From positions 107,712,852 to 107,776,851 of the forward strand of contig CM066728.1 of assembly GCA_033961575.1 (NCBI GenBank): a DNA stretch of 64,000 bases, read 5' to 3'. Source of the stretch: Aselliscus stoliczkanus (Eukaryota > Chordata > Mammalia > Chiroptera > Hipposideridae). Below are positions 25,160-37,090 of this stretch, piece by piece; within the stretch, counting starts at the first letter, position 1; each line of letters starts with the position of its first letter. A program made the translations under genes and the position numbers. A model generated the notes under the pieces. The model did no database searches. It had not been told where the DNA came from and worked only from the letters and a program-made list of their open reading frames with translations.

Positions 25160-25305
25160 TATTTTGGTGTGCTCTCAGCATTTGTGATCTCTGGAGGGCA
25201 GTTTCCAAGGATAAAGAACACTCCTGTTGGGTGTCAGAAATTGTGAGCAAATGACAAACAAATTGATTGCAGTCATGGGAAGAGGGTCTCATCATGACAT
25301 GCTGG
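25160..25305 (+). repeat. Unassigned repeat, copy A
   Basis: It aligns with 26553-26703 in the same orientation. Shared landmarks are gataaagaaca, ttgggtg, gagcaaatg, gattg, atcatg/gtcatg and gggtct. Identity by eye is roughly 70-75%. It is either an old local duplication or two copies of one interspersed family. Confidence 0.65.
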
Positions 25306-25384
25306 AACCAAATATTGTTGCCAATGAGTCAAAGAACATGGAAAATGGAGTGTGTGCCTTTACTCTGCTCCATTTTACTGGTCA

Positions 25385-25795
25385 GAGGCATTATGGACTG
25401 AAGGTTTGGGCCACCTGAAGTTCATGTGTTAAATTTTTAAACCTCAGTGTGATGGTGTTAGGAGGTGGGGCTTTAGGGAGGCGATTAGGTCAGGAGGTGG
25501 AGGCCTCTTGAATGGGATTACTGCCTCCATCCAGAGATGTGAGAGATGTCTCTCCCATCCCCTCCCCTCCCCTCCCCTCCCCTCCCCTCCCCTCCTCCTT
25601 CCCTTCCCCTCCCCTCTGCCCCTCTCTCTGCCATTTGAGGACATATCAAGAAAACAGTAGCCTGTGCACCCAGGAGGCAGGCTCTCACCAGACACCATGT
25701 CTGCCAGCACCTTGATCACAGACTTCACTGCTTACAGAGCTGTGAAAATAAATGATTGTTGTTTAAGCCACCCACTCTATGGACATTTGTAACAT
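25385..25795 (+). mobile_element. ERVL-MaLR-type LTR (MLT1/MST-like) with an internal (CCCCT)n tract
   Basis: cagtgtgatggtgttaggag, then ccatttgaggacatatcaag, then cacc-agaca and tgttgtttaagccaccca follow the MLT1-like consensus in sense, with AATAAA at 25747-25752 as the LTR polyadenylation signal. The body is split by a CCCCT microsatellite. It is a solo, noncoding relic. Confidence 0.65.
25556..25616 (+). repeat. (CCCCT)n microsatellite, G-quadruplex-prone on the minus strand
   Basis: About eight CCCCT units, then slightly irregular CTCCTT/CCCCT units. The minus strand has many runs of four G separated by single A, a dense quadruplex motif. Confidence 0.92.
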
Positions 25796-25805
25796 CAGCC
25801 CAAGC

Positions 25806-26552
25806 TCAAGCAAGAGGGATTTAAGAAACGTTAAAATGAAGCTATCAATCAGAATGGCTCATAGGCAAGGGTTGTGTGGGTCCCAGGATTTGTGATGATA
25901 AAGATACCGTAGAGAAGTGGAGGAAAAATGTCTCAAGAGAAAAGAATGCAGGTTTAGAATCAGGCCAGTTGAACCTCCACGATCATTCTTGTTCCCCTTA
26001 ACTTTGAAAACTAAAAAGGAGTAAGAGTTACTCCCTACTTTGTAAATCGTAGGCAGTGCCGAGGGATAACTGGGATCAAATGATATGGGAAGTTGAGAAA
26101 AAATTGCATGAACTAGAATCCCACTTAAGGCTTAAATAAATGTAGATTTATGTGAGAAATTTTAAAAAAGTCTTTTAAAAGCAGACGATGTGCATAAGCA
26201 GAAATGGTAAATATATTCTCCACGTACAACCCAGTGGGATAGCATATTTAATTAGAAGTTGCAGCTTATAATGTTAAAAAAATTACTCTTTGAAAAACAA
26301 TTGTCTGTGAATTGTGTCCAACCGGTTTTATTTATTCTAGTGAAACTTCTTATGGGTAAAATGTAAAAGCAGCAACATTTAAAATAATACAGCAGAGAGT
26401 TAAAATGCTTGCTATAAATTGCCTCTCTTATTTTTTTACGTGGCAGAGTAAAGAGAGAATCTGTATGGGGTATAAAAGATAATTAGAAAGTTGTCCAATG
26501 ACCACCAGCCTTCCTATTTTAGTGGCTGAGAACAGTGTCAGGGGCAGGGCAC
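25806..26552. other. AT-rich intronic sequence
   Basis: No exon or named repeat. 26195-26430 contains TTAATTAG, AACAATTG and TTTATTTATT, motifs common in developmental enhancers; this is weak evidence. Confidence 0.35.
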
Positions 26553-26703
26553 TTAAGGCCTGGTGTGCCGCTTAGTATTTCTGAACTATGGATGATAGTT
26601 GTCACAAGCAGGTGATAAAGAACATTCCTATTGGGTGGCAGGAATCGAGAGCAAATGGCCAGGCTTTGATTGGAATCATGAGAGCGGGTCTGATAATTAC
26701 ATC
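26553..26703 (+). repeat. Unassigned repeat, copy B
   Basis: Partner of the copy at 25160-25305, about 1.4 kb downstream in the same orientation, with the same landmarks (gataaagaaca, attgggtgg, gagcaaatgg, gggtct). Confidence 0.65.
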
Positions 26704-26784
26704 TGGTAATCAGTCTTACCAATTCCTTTCCTCCTGACACGGTACAATGCTACCAAAATTACTTTTTTTTTTTTTTTTTTTTAT

Positions 26785-27020
26785 GGTCTAAAGCAGAGTT
26801 TCTCACACTCGGCACTATTGACATTTGGGGTTGGATGGTTTCTTCTCGTGGGAGCTTTCCTGGGCATTATAGGCATTTTTCAGCATCCCCAACCTTCCCC
26901 TCTAGATACCAGTAGCATCCTCCAGCCATGGCAGCCAAACTTGTCTCCAGACATTGCCACATGTTCCCAGGCCAGAGGGATCAAATCACCCCCTTGGTTT
27001 TGACCTATTGTTCTAAACAG
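26785..27020 (-). mobile_element. MER5A-type hAT-Charlie MITE
   Basis: gagtttctcacactcggcac, ttgacatttggggttggatg and ttgtctccagacattgccac match MER5A in reverse. A T-run (about 26762-26782) precedes it. It is a nonautonomous, ancient DNA transposon. Confidence 0.85.
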
Positions 27021-30000
27021 TCTCCTAGATTAAAAGCAGCACAAATAGAAGTCTTGAAGACGCTGAGTGTAGCTGTGTAGCCATACATCTCTGCAGGTGA
27101 GGCCTTGGACTTGATGTACTGCAAGTTTCATGTGGCGTCTGACGTACTTTTGACCTCATGCCAGTGGCTCCCATGCAGGATACCGTGAGATCGCCCTGAG
27201 GTGGGAGTGAGGCAGGCAGGACCTGGCAGTGAGTGCCTTGTGCCTTCCTTTCCCAGCAGCCTCCGGGAGGCTCACCTCCACCTGGATCTAATTGCTGGGA
27301 AGTGTCGGGCCTGCCTGTTGATGAGGAGTGGCTTTGGGATTCATCCTGTAGTGAGATAGGTGATCAGAAATGGGTTAGAGGAGACAAACACTCCTGGTTA
27401 ACCTCTATCTTCCCTGACCTCCCACATTTCAAATTCTCACCGCTTTTTCTTTTCCTTTATTGTACTCATGGATTTTAGATTTGAAAGAGTGGAACAAATA
27501 AAATCCAACCCTCCAACGGAAGGCTGAAGAGTAAGTTTTTTTCTAAGGAAAGAGCTTGGAAAGTTCATTCACGATCTGATGACCCACTGCCGTCATTTGA
27601 TATGCCTCCTTTATTTTTACCGGCAGCTCTCCAAAATAACACTAGGGGTAGAGTACAGTGTATACTTCGAACGACAACGTAAAAATCATTTTGATGTTAT
27701 CCCTGAAACCCATAGAGTTAGTGAGCTGAGTGAGTGCCAGTTCAAGCTGCCTTTGAAGGACACAATTTAAAAAAAGTATTATTGTTTTGCTGCTCAATTG
27801 TCTCAGCTGTGTTCCAAAGCAGAAAGTTGTCTAACAATGGAAGATGTCACAGTCTGTGTCTTCGAGCTAAGTCAGAGACCTGATGGCAACTCTAGCACTA
27901 GAGAACATTATGTGAGCTTGGCAAACTCTTTGAAGTAGAGTGAGGCCATAAACCAGTGAGTGAATTATAACGATGCAGACAGTAGTCGTTTCGATTTGAT
28001 AGGTGTTCAGCAGGGATTTTATTACATATATTTTCCATTTTATTTAAAGGAAAATTCCACCCAATTTGCTTCCACCAACCATCTGGAAGCACTTTTTCTC
28101 TTTATTGCCTTTGACACCTTGCCAATGGAAAGAAAAAGATAGAGGATGAAAAAAATTATAAAAATACTGTTTGTAATGCAATTTAATGGTAAAGAAAATG
28201 CTAATTTTTCATTTCTCAACATATGCATTTAGTGTAATCAAGTTCCTGTAAGTTTTCCTTGGTAATTGTTTGTCCTCTGGTATGTGTGACAAAGTATGTC
28301 CATTCCTGTCCTTCCTCCTGCTATCATTTTACATCTCTGTGACCCAGCACTAGGTCTGTATTTAGTGGTGATTGTCACTTTATTAGGTAGAACCTTGTCC
28401 TACAACTGAGGAACCCTAGATATGGAGCAGTCACCTTCCTATGGTTGGTACAGCTTCTTCTGTACTGGCCAGAGGTTGTTTTGTTTTTTTTTCTATTTGT
28501 AATGAAATTTTGCTTAAAGAAAGATGTTTTCTGAAAGCTGTTTCTTTAAAGTACCACTTATTAAATCGAGTAGTGGTTGATTTATTGTTTGAAAAATGCA
28601 AATCTCTGATTCATTTGGATCGAATGTCTGTCTGTTCAAAGAACCATCCTGTCTCATGGTGACCAGATCTCCACCTATCTTTGGATCAAGTGGACTGAGC
28701 TTTGGGTGGCCATGAGTCACACAAAATTGAAACCCATCTATGAAATGGTGTAATATTTATTGAACATCTGTGAATGATACCTGTGCTTGATGTTTTCTTT
28801 CAATGAGTAAATCTGGTGGGTTTTGCCCAGGTTTTTGGAATACTTTGTTGCATTTGTATAAAGATTTCTAGTAAACAATGGTACCAACATTTTCATCTTA
28901 TGATTATTAGACAGTAAAAGCATCGATCAAGCCAATGACGTATAAACATTTGAAAGGAGACATGTTTCCATCTTAATATTTATGCAGGATCCATGATCTT
29001 AGAGCAGGATCTATGAATGTAGACCTATGTTAGAAAATCTAATCAGAGGGACTTTTATGCTTATTTAGAGAGACTATATGGGAAAGAGCTAGAGAAAAAC
29101 TATCATAGAGAAAAGTAATTTTTTTCTTACTCATAGTGAATTGCTAGATCTTGAACACAGCTGGGTCGTGTTTTCCATATCTTCTGCTTCATTTGTTGCA
29201 AATGGAATTAAGTATTTTTGATGGTATCCTTTAAAGCCTCAAATATTATTACAATGATACATGATGATTGTAATGTCTATTTGTGCATGTAATAATATGT
29301 GTTTTCCTAAAATAATTACATCATAAATTTTCATTTCACAGTGACAAAAGAGTTGGGTACCCTTTTAGCTCTCTTCCAGATAAACAAGAAAGACAGTAGC
29401 TGATAATTTTGAATCAGGTCCTACAAGATAGAAAAAAATGTTAGAAAGTGTTTTCTAATTTCTTTGGATGCGTTTTACTTGCTTTATAGAGACTTTACAT
29501 ACCTGTTTTGGCACATACCTTGCTCATGTTCAGTGAAACTCATTTGAAGGAGAAGTAATGAACTTTGTAAATGCTAGGTTGTTGGGAAACTCCGAGTACA
29601 GGAATGTTTCAGAAACATGTAAATTATTATAACTCTGTAATGACTTTTATTAAACATATGAAGTTGTCGTTATCCATGTATAACAAAAACATTGTGAAAT
29701 AATATCTGCTGTCATTTACCTTCCATGTTTGGTAACTGTGTATGTTCAACAGGGTGAAAATATGTAGTGATTTCAAGCATTCATTCTTACCCTTTATTGG
29801 AACCTCCCCATTCCCACCCTCCTTTAGCCACACACTCCTGTGTGCCTTATCATTCTTTCCAGCTCATACTACCAATTTCAAGGCTTGCACTTCTTACTCT
29901 ATAAAGTTCCACTGAATCTATAGGCAGGGTTTTGCCTCAATATATCAACTTCTACCAGCCCATTTAAGTGAGTTCTAGCTCCATCTTGACCGATACTATG

Positions 30001-33000
30001 AGCATGCCATTTAAGCCTTGGATACTCTTTGCCTGAACTCTGTAAATCTTGTCTAAGCCTTCAGAAGCCAGGTGAGTGCCTTCTTATTCTCCCCAGCCTG
30101 ACTTTCTTATTTCTAGTTAGTCCCATCTGTGTGTGTGTATATATATATAGGGATGTCCTTTCTCCTTCCATGGAATACCACCCTGATGATTTGGGAAGTT
30201 TTTACCCTCTGTTCTGTCATTGTATAATTTCATTTCTCATTCTCCTGGGATCAAACCCTTCATTCCCAAAGTCACCTTCGCTCTCACTCCTACTGACACA
30301 ATACCTGGCCATCTGACCTTGTGACCCCTACCTGGGAACGAAGATTCTGTTTGTCTCCTGCCAACAATCATTCCACATACATTTCATGTGGTGGGTCCTA
30401 TGGAACTGGTATACATTGGTGAATGGAACACCAGACATTGCTGAAGGATGTATATGTGAATGCTGTGTTTTGGTTATGAGGTCTCTTTGCACAAGAAAAT
30501 AATAACAATGGGGACTGTTCAGTATAGAAAAAAATTAATAGGATAGAATAGTTAAGTGGCAGAGGAATCACAATAAAATTAGTTCATAGTTGTTTGTTTT
30601 ATGTGACACTCTTGATCTGAAATTCTAAAGAATTAGTCAATCAGGATAACCATTCCAAAGATAGGATAAGATAGGATATAGGGTAACTTGGAAGTGCTAG
30701 ACTATATTTTGATCCCATAGATATAATTCTCTAGGGCTTACTTAGAATGAGCACAAGGAAAAGGGAAAGGGAAGGGCACCTGGAATCCATGACCAAGGTG
30801 GATTTCCAATGTGGATTTTTCACCCATCGTTTACCAGGACAGGACACCGCCTTCTTGATGGAGACAGTCTTTCATTCTAGGGAACGCCTTGGATGGATAT
30901 AATTAAAACACCCTGTCTCATTCTAAAAGCAAACTCTATTACTCACAGTCATCATGTTATTTAGCCTTCATTAGCCTCAGTTTATCACCCTGTAAGTCCT
31001 AACTCATAATTTAATTTCTAATCAAGATTGCATATTTGACGTAAGCTTTTCCATTTGCTGGGCACAAGGTCAACACTATTTGCTCCTTCCTCTATCCCTT
31101 CCTGTGAGTAATTCTTTCGGCTGGGAAGAGCCAGCTTGCTGGCATTAGATGAGATGTGGTAATGCAATGACTTGACTATCAGTCTGCGAGTGGCTTACGA
31201 GAACTGCCCAGCCTGCTGTCATTGGGGTGGCATACGTGAGACTCATGTTTGCCTTTATCCGTGTGCTGCTAGGGACACACTTTGGCTTCCACTTGATGTT
31301 GCTTGGTGATGGTCTGGAGATGCATGGCCCCTAAAGTGGCTGAATTCAGAGGGCACCCGTGGTATAGATGAGGCACACAGTTCACATGCATAAGAAAGAC
31401 TCTTACTCTCAGCCCAGTGGCTGAGCTAAGTGTCTAATTACAAAGATTTATTAAACTCTGGAGCTGCACAAGATAATCAGCAGCATAGCAGAGAACATGA
31501 TGGAGACATGCCATTTTATTTCTTCCTTTTCACTGTGCAGCCATCTGACCCTGTTTCTTTTGCCTGGGCTGGAACCACTAGCATAGCATGCACGAAGGTT
31601 GAGAATAATTTTTGGAGTGGTGCTGTAAGCTATTTTATTTATGGTTACAGAGTGTACATAGTTTTCTAAATTATCACAGGATGAAATGAGAAATGCCTTT
31701 GTGTAAAAAGAAGTCCAGATGGAAATTGTCATTGGCCATAACTCAAGAATAAATATAGTGAGTAGGTACTGAATGCTCTGTTGTGGAAATGTAGGCAGCT
31801 TGTATGCCTTTTTTCTTTACTTGCAGACTATTATTTACTTATTTACAATATGTGGAAAGAATAGCCTCGATGCTTTTCAAGATTAAAGACCACTGAAATG
31901 GAAATCCCAATGCTGGGGAAATTGACTGCTGACTGCCCAGGGAAATCAGACATTAAAACTGCCCCAGGAAAATGGAACAAAATGCTTTACAAAGGTGAAC
32001 AAAGAAAGGTCCTTCCTCTTTGAAGCCCATGTAATATCAAAGGAAATCTATCAGTTACATATATAATATTTTTAATAGGATCGTAGTGTTTTTCCTCTCC
32101 TCGTCCTCCTCCTCCTCCGCCTCCTTAATTTTAATTTCCTAATAAGAAGACCTACAAGATCATATTATGATTTCTTTTGTCCTATTTTAGGTGTAGGTGA
32201 ATGCTTGTCTGTTATTTACACACTTTTATTTAATAAAAACCATGAGAGATGCTGAAAAATAAAACATTAACTTTTAATTGCCAGTTTCTATAAAAGAAAA
32301 ATTCTCATGATAAAACAAAAGCTTAGGGTATTTTTCCCTATGTAATTACTATTTTCAGAGGAATATACATATCAGATTTTATTAAAACAAAAAATATGCG
32401 GGTATAAATAGGAAACAAACAAAAAAAATCCCTGGGTAAAGGATATAATATCGTACTTCATCCCAATATGAAATCAGAGAGCAGTAGGAGGTCTTACTCA
32501 TGTGTTAAAACCCATGGTTCTCCCAGAAGTCTTTTTCTTTCTCTGGAGACTGTGGTTTGAGGATCTACCTGAATGATCAATAGGGACTGCCGGGTAATGA
32601 CATAGGTGCCCCATCTAATGCCTGCACTGAGGCACTTCTACTAAGAGACCAGGTGCATGCAATCATTTCTCAACGCCCCCTCAGGGAGGGAAGTCTGCTT
32701 TTCCACAGGGAGAAACTTAGTCATGGAAAGGTTTAAGATGTGGATGTCTGAAGGTCAACCCCTAATCAATTACAGAGCTGCCGCCGAGGAACCACTGTGT
32801 CTCCTCCACATGCAGCTAAAGACCCTTTTCCAGCTGTGGCCCAGGAGGGAGAGCCTCGGGCTGGGCATGCCCACGGGACACAGACAGACAGACAGAGGGT
32901 TGCAGGGTTTTAGCTCCGGCTCAACCATAAACTCAGACCTCTAAGGTGTTTGTTTTACAGTTTCTTCCTGGCCAGCTGGGCCAGTAACTTGGCTCCCCAC

Positions 33001-33239
33001 GTTTGCCTGAAAAGGGCTTTGGACTCCATAGATGAGAGGTACAGCCTGAACCCCCAATTTCACACTAGGATATTTGACCCTGAAGATTTAGAGAGCGAGG
33101 CATGTTTGGAATGGTTATCTTCTGGCCTTCCCTGTGAGTCACGGTCATGTGCTTTTAGTCATGTTTATAAACTGATAGATATTAAACTATATTTTACATC
33201 GAATGCTTATTTGGCGATTAGCCAGGCTGTCCAGGGATC
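27021..33239. other. Long intronic stretch without firm features
   Basis: I found no exon with splice sites, no young SINE and no RNA gene in this 6.2 kb. 32097-32125 is a short CTC/CCT run. 29850-30300 may contain a decayed LINE, which I could not assign. Ancient repeats are likely present but unrecognised. Confidence 0.35.
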
Positions 33240-33385
33240 ATCCACAAGTGACCAACTGGCATCAGGACTCCTGAGTTCTACTTTCAGCTCTGCTGTCAAC
33301 AGTGGTCCTCGGACAAATGACTCCCCATCTTGAGGACCCAATTTCCATGTCTGTGAAAAGAGAAGAAGTAAAATTAGTGGTGTTT
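33240..33385 (+). mobile_element. MIR SINE fragment
   Basis: ggactcctgagttctacttt, the stretch ctctgctgtcaacagtggtc and ccatgtctgtgaaaagagaa follow the MIR consensus in sense. Confidence 0.7.
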
Positions 33386-33599
33386 AAACTGTGTTTAAAG
33401 TGGCCCAGTTTTCCCCATTGTGCTTTTAGAGGAAAGGGAGACCGAGGTCATGGCTTTTGAAAATAGTGGTCTGTGGTTAGAAAAAGGTTGAAAAGACCAA
33501 GTGTTCCTGGAGCTCTGTATGTCTCTGTGACAATTATTTAAAAATACAACTGAAACATAAAATTTTCCTGGAATAAATAGTTTTAGTTTCGAGTAGATG

Positions 33600-34030
33600 C
33601 AGAATGGGGTGGTTCAGAGACCCTGAGAGATGGCTGGCTGGATTCAAATCTGAGCTCTGTCATTTAGTATGACGCGTACGTTTGCAAACATCCCTGGGCT
33701 TCCGTTTCCTCATCTGTGAAAAGAGGATAATGACTTTGGGTGGTAATGATGTGCCCATGTAGGTTCATCAGTTGTAACAAATGACCCACTCGGATGGCGG
33801 AGGCTGTGTATGTGTGAGGGCTGGAGGTGAATGGGAATCTGTGTACCCTTCCCTTAATATTGCTGTGAACCTAAAGCTCTAAAAAGTAAAGCCTATTAAT
33901 AAAAAAGAGGATAATAATTATAGTAACTGTCTCATTGGATTGTTATCATGGCAAGAGTTAGTAATTGTAAAATATTTCAAACAGCACCTGGCGCCTTTTA
34001 GGTACTAAAGAAGAGTTAAATAAATCTTGT
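33600..34030 (+). mobile_element. MIR SINE split by an L1 insertion
   Basis: 33600-33731 is the front and middle of MIR (gattcaaatctgagctctg, then tttcctcatctgtgaaaaga). It resumes at 33903 (gaggataataattatagtaa, then cagcacctggcgcctttta). The two halves are parted by the L1 segment in the next entry. Confidence 0.75.
33732..33902 (+). mobile_element. 5'-truncated L1 inserted in MIR
   Basis: The 171-bp insert ends with tgctgtgaacctaaagctct and an A-rich tail, a typical L1 3' end. It is flanked by a perfect 13-bp duplication of MIR sequence, aaaagaggataat, at 33719-33731 and 33903-33915, so the insertion site is certain. Confidence 0.88.
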
Positions 34031-34195
34031 CGAGTGGACGTCTCAGGCCAAGAAAAAATTTGAGCAAGTTATGGAAATGTAGAAGTTCCCAAAACAGAAG
34101 AGTCTAGTGTGGATGGGTTTTTATGTCCAAGGAGGAGGCAGGCTGTGCGGGAGTCCAGTGCAGAGTTGCAGGATTCGTTGTTGTAGAGGTGAGAC

Positions 34196-34349
34196 TTCCA
34201 GCTGATGACAGTGATGATGTTGATGGTAGTGGTGGTGATGGTGGTGGGCGTGGAGGTGGGGATGGAGGCGGTGTTGATGGTGGTGGTGACGGTGGTGAAA
34301 GTGGTGGTGGTGATGATGGTGGTGGTGATGGAGCTGGCAGTGATGGTTG
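34196..34349 (+). repeat. GGT/GAT trinucleotide tract
   Basis: About 150 bp of impure GGT, GAT and GGC triplets. It creates open frames in several registers (acidic/Gly-rich on +, His-rich or Pro/Ser-rich on -), none of which looks like a gene. Confidence 0.93.
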
Positions 34350-34422
34350 AGGCAAAACAGGAGACTCTCCTCTTTACCCCTGAATAACAAGTATGCTGTC
34401 TCCATCTAGAACTTAAAAGCAT

Positions 34423-35049
34423 CTGGCAGACTGCTGTGCAAATTGATAATTAATGGCTCCGTTAACTCTCAGAACTGAAGGAAAGGAAGCCACTGAGTAG
34501 AAATCAGAAGAGAAATGGGAGTAGGTGGGGACTGAGGAAGCTTTCCTTCCTTCTGTTCTAGTGATTGACCTTTGTGAAGGTCATACAGCATCTTCCACAC
34601 ATGCCCACCTGGCTTGCAATTTTGTTAACATCTGCAAAGCAAAACAAAAGTAGCAGGTAGCTGACGGATCAAAGTACACTTCCCCAGGACATTCGGGCCT
34701 CTTGTTCAGGGGTTGGAAATGGGTTAGGTGAAGGCTTTGCTTACAAATTTTGACTGTTCATTTCATTGACCAAATTCTGCTGTCCTTGTTACTGTGGTAA
34801 CTAATCACACACTTATGTGATTTCCATTCCAAAACTGATTTTTGAGACCCACGTTTCTTTGTGGTGAAGTTGTGTGTTAGAGTGATTCAGTATAGTTTTG
34901 ATTAGTATGTGTAGCATTTTCTAGCTACAGGTTCACACTCATACAGTAAGTAGACAAGAAAATTGAAGTCTGGGAAAGGCATTTGAAAGATTCCCTTTGT
35001 ATGTGCAGCCCTTTTCTTATGTCATAACTCAACAATTTGTTTGAGATTT
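34423..35049. other. Intronic sequence without recognised features
   Basis: Nothing was recognised. Confidence 0.4.
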
Positions 35050-35290
35050 TAACTGTATATGCCAGTAATTCTCCATGAGAGGAAGGGTAATTTGCCTATC
35101 CTAACCCTAACCCTGCCCCAGAACATTTGTCAATATCTAGAGATATTTTGATTTTCAAGACTGTTGTCTTGTGCTACTGGGCTTTCATAGCTAGAGGCAA
35201 GCAATATTGCTGAACTCTATCCAGTGCTCAGACAGACCTCACCACAAAGACTTATCCCATCCAAAATGCCAGCAATGCCGAGATTAAGAA
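35050..35290 (+). mobile_element. MER5A-type MITE
   Basis: acatttgtcaatatctagag, the middle gctactgggctttcatagct, and atgccagcaatgccgagatt follow MER5A in sense. A (CCTAAC)-like stretch of two to three units at 35099-35115 sits in its first part. Confidence 0.75.
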
Positions 35291-35644
35291 ACTCTGGGGT
35301 ATAGCATTTATTCTATGAAAAATTGGAGTGGATATATTCATCATTCTAGAATCTCTTCTTTTCCATTTTCTAAATTACATGACAATAACCATCTAATATT
35401 TACCGAAAGACCTGTTTGAAATCTGTGTAGCACAAAAAACCTACTTGCATTGGGCTAATTTTTAATCTTTCCTGTACGTTCTCTTGAAGCAAACATTTCC
35501 AATTTAAATGTTAGCCCTAACCATATCATGCACTTTCCCACACCATATCTTTATCAGTTCTTATAAGTCAATTTTATGTATATGTATATGTTTATTCTCC
35601 CTAAATTTGGTTTTAAGCTCCTGAAGACTGTATAAAATTTCTTT

Positions 35645-35940
35645 GAATTATTTTATTTTATTTATGTATGTATGTATTTATTTATTTTTTTAATTGGGGG
35701 AATTGAGGGAGGGGAACAGCGTTGGGGAATCGGGGGAGGGGAACAGACAAGTTGCTGTCCTTTGTTCTTCAGTCTAGTTGTGGAGGATGTTGCTTCACTG
35801 GTCCATGTTGGTACCGTCATTGCGCTCTTCCCGGGTGAGGCAGATCGGTCGCCGGCCTCTGGATGGTCGCTCACGCGGCTACTGGCAGCTCACGCTGGCT
35901 GCCGGCCGCTCACTGTAGCCTATGGCAGTCCATAATTCTT
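35645..35940 (-). mobile_element. Bat-type SINE, third structure, with AT-rich tail
   Basis: Read on the minus strand, the body is GC-rich (repeated agctgccag and gagcgacc) and continues into tccacaactagactgaagaa and repeated CTGTTCCCCTCCC. It ends in an ATAAATA/CATA tail. The tccacaactaga part is typical of SINE 3' regions in horseshoe bats and relatives, as I recall them. A separate A-run follows at 35950-35965. Confidence 0.6.
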
Positions 35941-36273
35941 TCATTAAAGAAAAAAAAAAAAAAAAGCAGTGTTTTCCCCCTTTTTTTCCTCCCCAAACCA
36001 GACATATATTCAGATCTAACTGGATTTGAATACTGAAATGAGGGCACTTTGTGTCATGTTTGAGAAAATAATTTTAGCCTTCTACTTTTTTAGGCTTTAA
36101 TTATTGTATGTATTATTTTAAAATCTAAGGTAGAGTCTTTATGAGACTGTTCCAACCGGCCAATCTTTTAAAAGCCTGTGCCATACTGTCTTTTTTATGA
36201 TATTTTAAATAGGTATCCATGACTTTGCGAAGCTTAACAGTAAGGATGCAATTGCCATCAGGAAAATGTTTCT

Positions 36274-36417
36274 TTGTTTTGTTTTGTTTTGTTTTGTTTT
36301 TTTTGTTTTTTTTTTGAGGGCAGTTACTCAAAAATGACACTCAAAAAATGTGGGACCGAACCGGGGCCGCTGGCTTCCCAGGCCAGCGCTTAAACACCGC
36401 GCCACTCGGCCGGCCCT
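36274..36417 (-). mobile_element. tRNA-Ser-like SINE, copy 3
   Basis: A (GTTTT)n-type tail, then gagggcag, B-box as ccgaaccggggcc, an anticodon arm and gcgccactcggccggccc. The 14-bp target duplication aggaaaatgtttct lies at 36260-36273 and 36418-36431. An 18-base stretch around 36333 (ctcaaaaatgacactcaaaa) is locally altered against the family. Confidence 0.93.
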
Positions 36418-36889
36418 AGGAAAATGTTTCTATTTGCACCGATTCTGCCGTTGGGCGTGTGGAACCCTTTGAGATTGAGCTAATTTGTTGGTGACATTTG
36501 AACCGTGTTCTGTTTAGTTTCTAACCAGTTCTTTCTTCCATGTCCATTTCTCTGAGGATGGATGTAAAGCAAGAAACATGTATTAGCATCATCACGGGGA
36601 ATTAGAAACCCGAAGTCCTTTCCTTCCTGGTAGATAAAGAGCTGTCCCTGCAATTCATGATTTTTGGTCATGTCTGCTGGCCTGGGGCTCACTTTGGCCT
36701 CGCACAGGCGTGTACTAAGAGGCAGACTGCCTGTTGAAGGCAGCTGACTGCGTGCCTTCTCGTACAGACATTGCTCACCCAAACACATCTTCATGTGGTC
36801 GATTCAATAATAAGGAGTCATAAGTGATAGGAAGAGAATCGAGCATCTTGGAGCTCCCCCTTTTGTCCCCCACTAATTCTTGGTTATTG

Positions 36890-37090
36890 ACCATCGGCAG
36901 GGTGCCAGCCCGCTTAGCGACTTCTCGTGGGTACTAGCTTATTCACTCCTTGCACTCACCCAGCAAGGTGTGTGTGTGAATTCTCTTTATTTCACCCACA
37001 GAGAGGCAGCACCTCACTGAACTGAATGAGGCACCTCGGCCCAGGTTCTTATTTCTGTGTTTGACTCAGGTCTGCCCAACTCCAAATTTG
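36890..37090 (-). mobile_element. Probable MIR fragment
   Basis: gggtactagcttattcactc and a later gaggcacctcggcccaggtt suggest MIR in reverse, strongly diverged. Confidence 0.4.

Noticed and set aside
26762..26782. T-run considered as the tail of an antisense SINE
   Set aside because: No SINE body follows; the adjacent sequence is a MER5A DNA transposon.
34069..34422. His-, Pro/Ser- or Thr-rich frames (minus) and acidic/Gly-rich frame (plus)
   Set aside because: Products of the GGT/GAT tract in different registers.
35099..35115. Telomere-like CCTAACCCTAACCC
   Set aside because: Only two to three units inside a MER5A copy; too short to count as an interstitial telomere.
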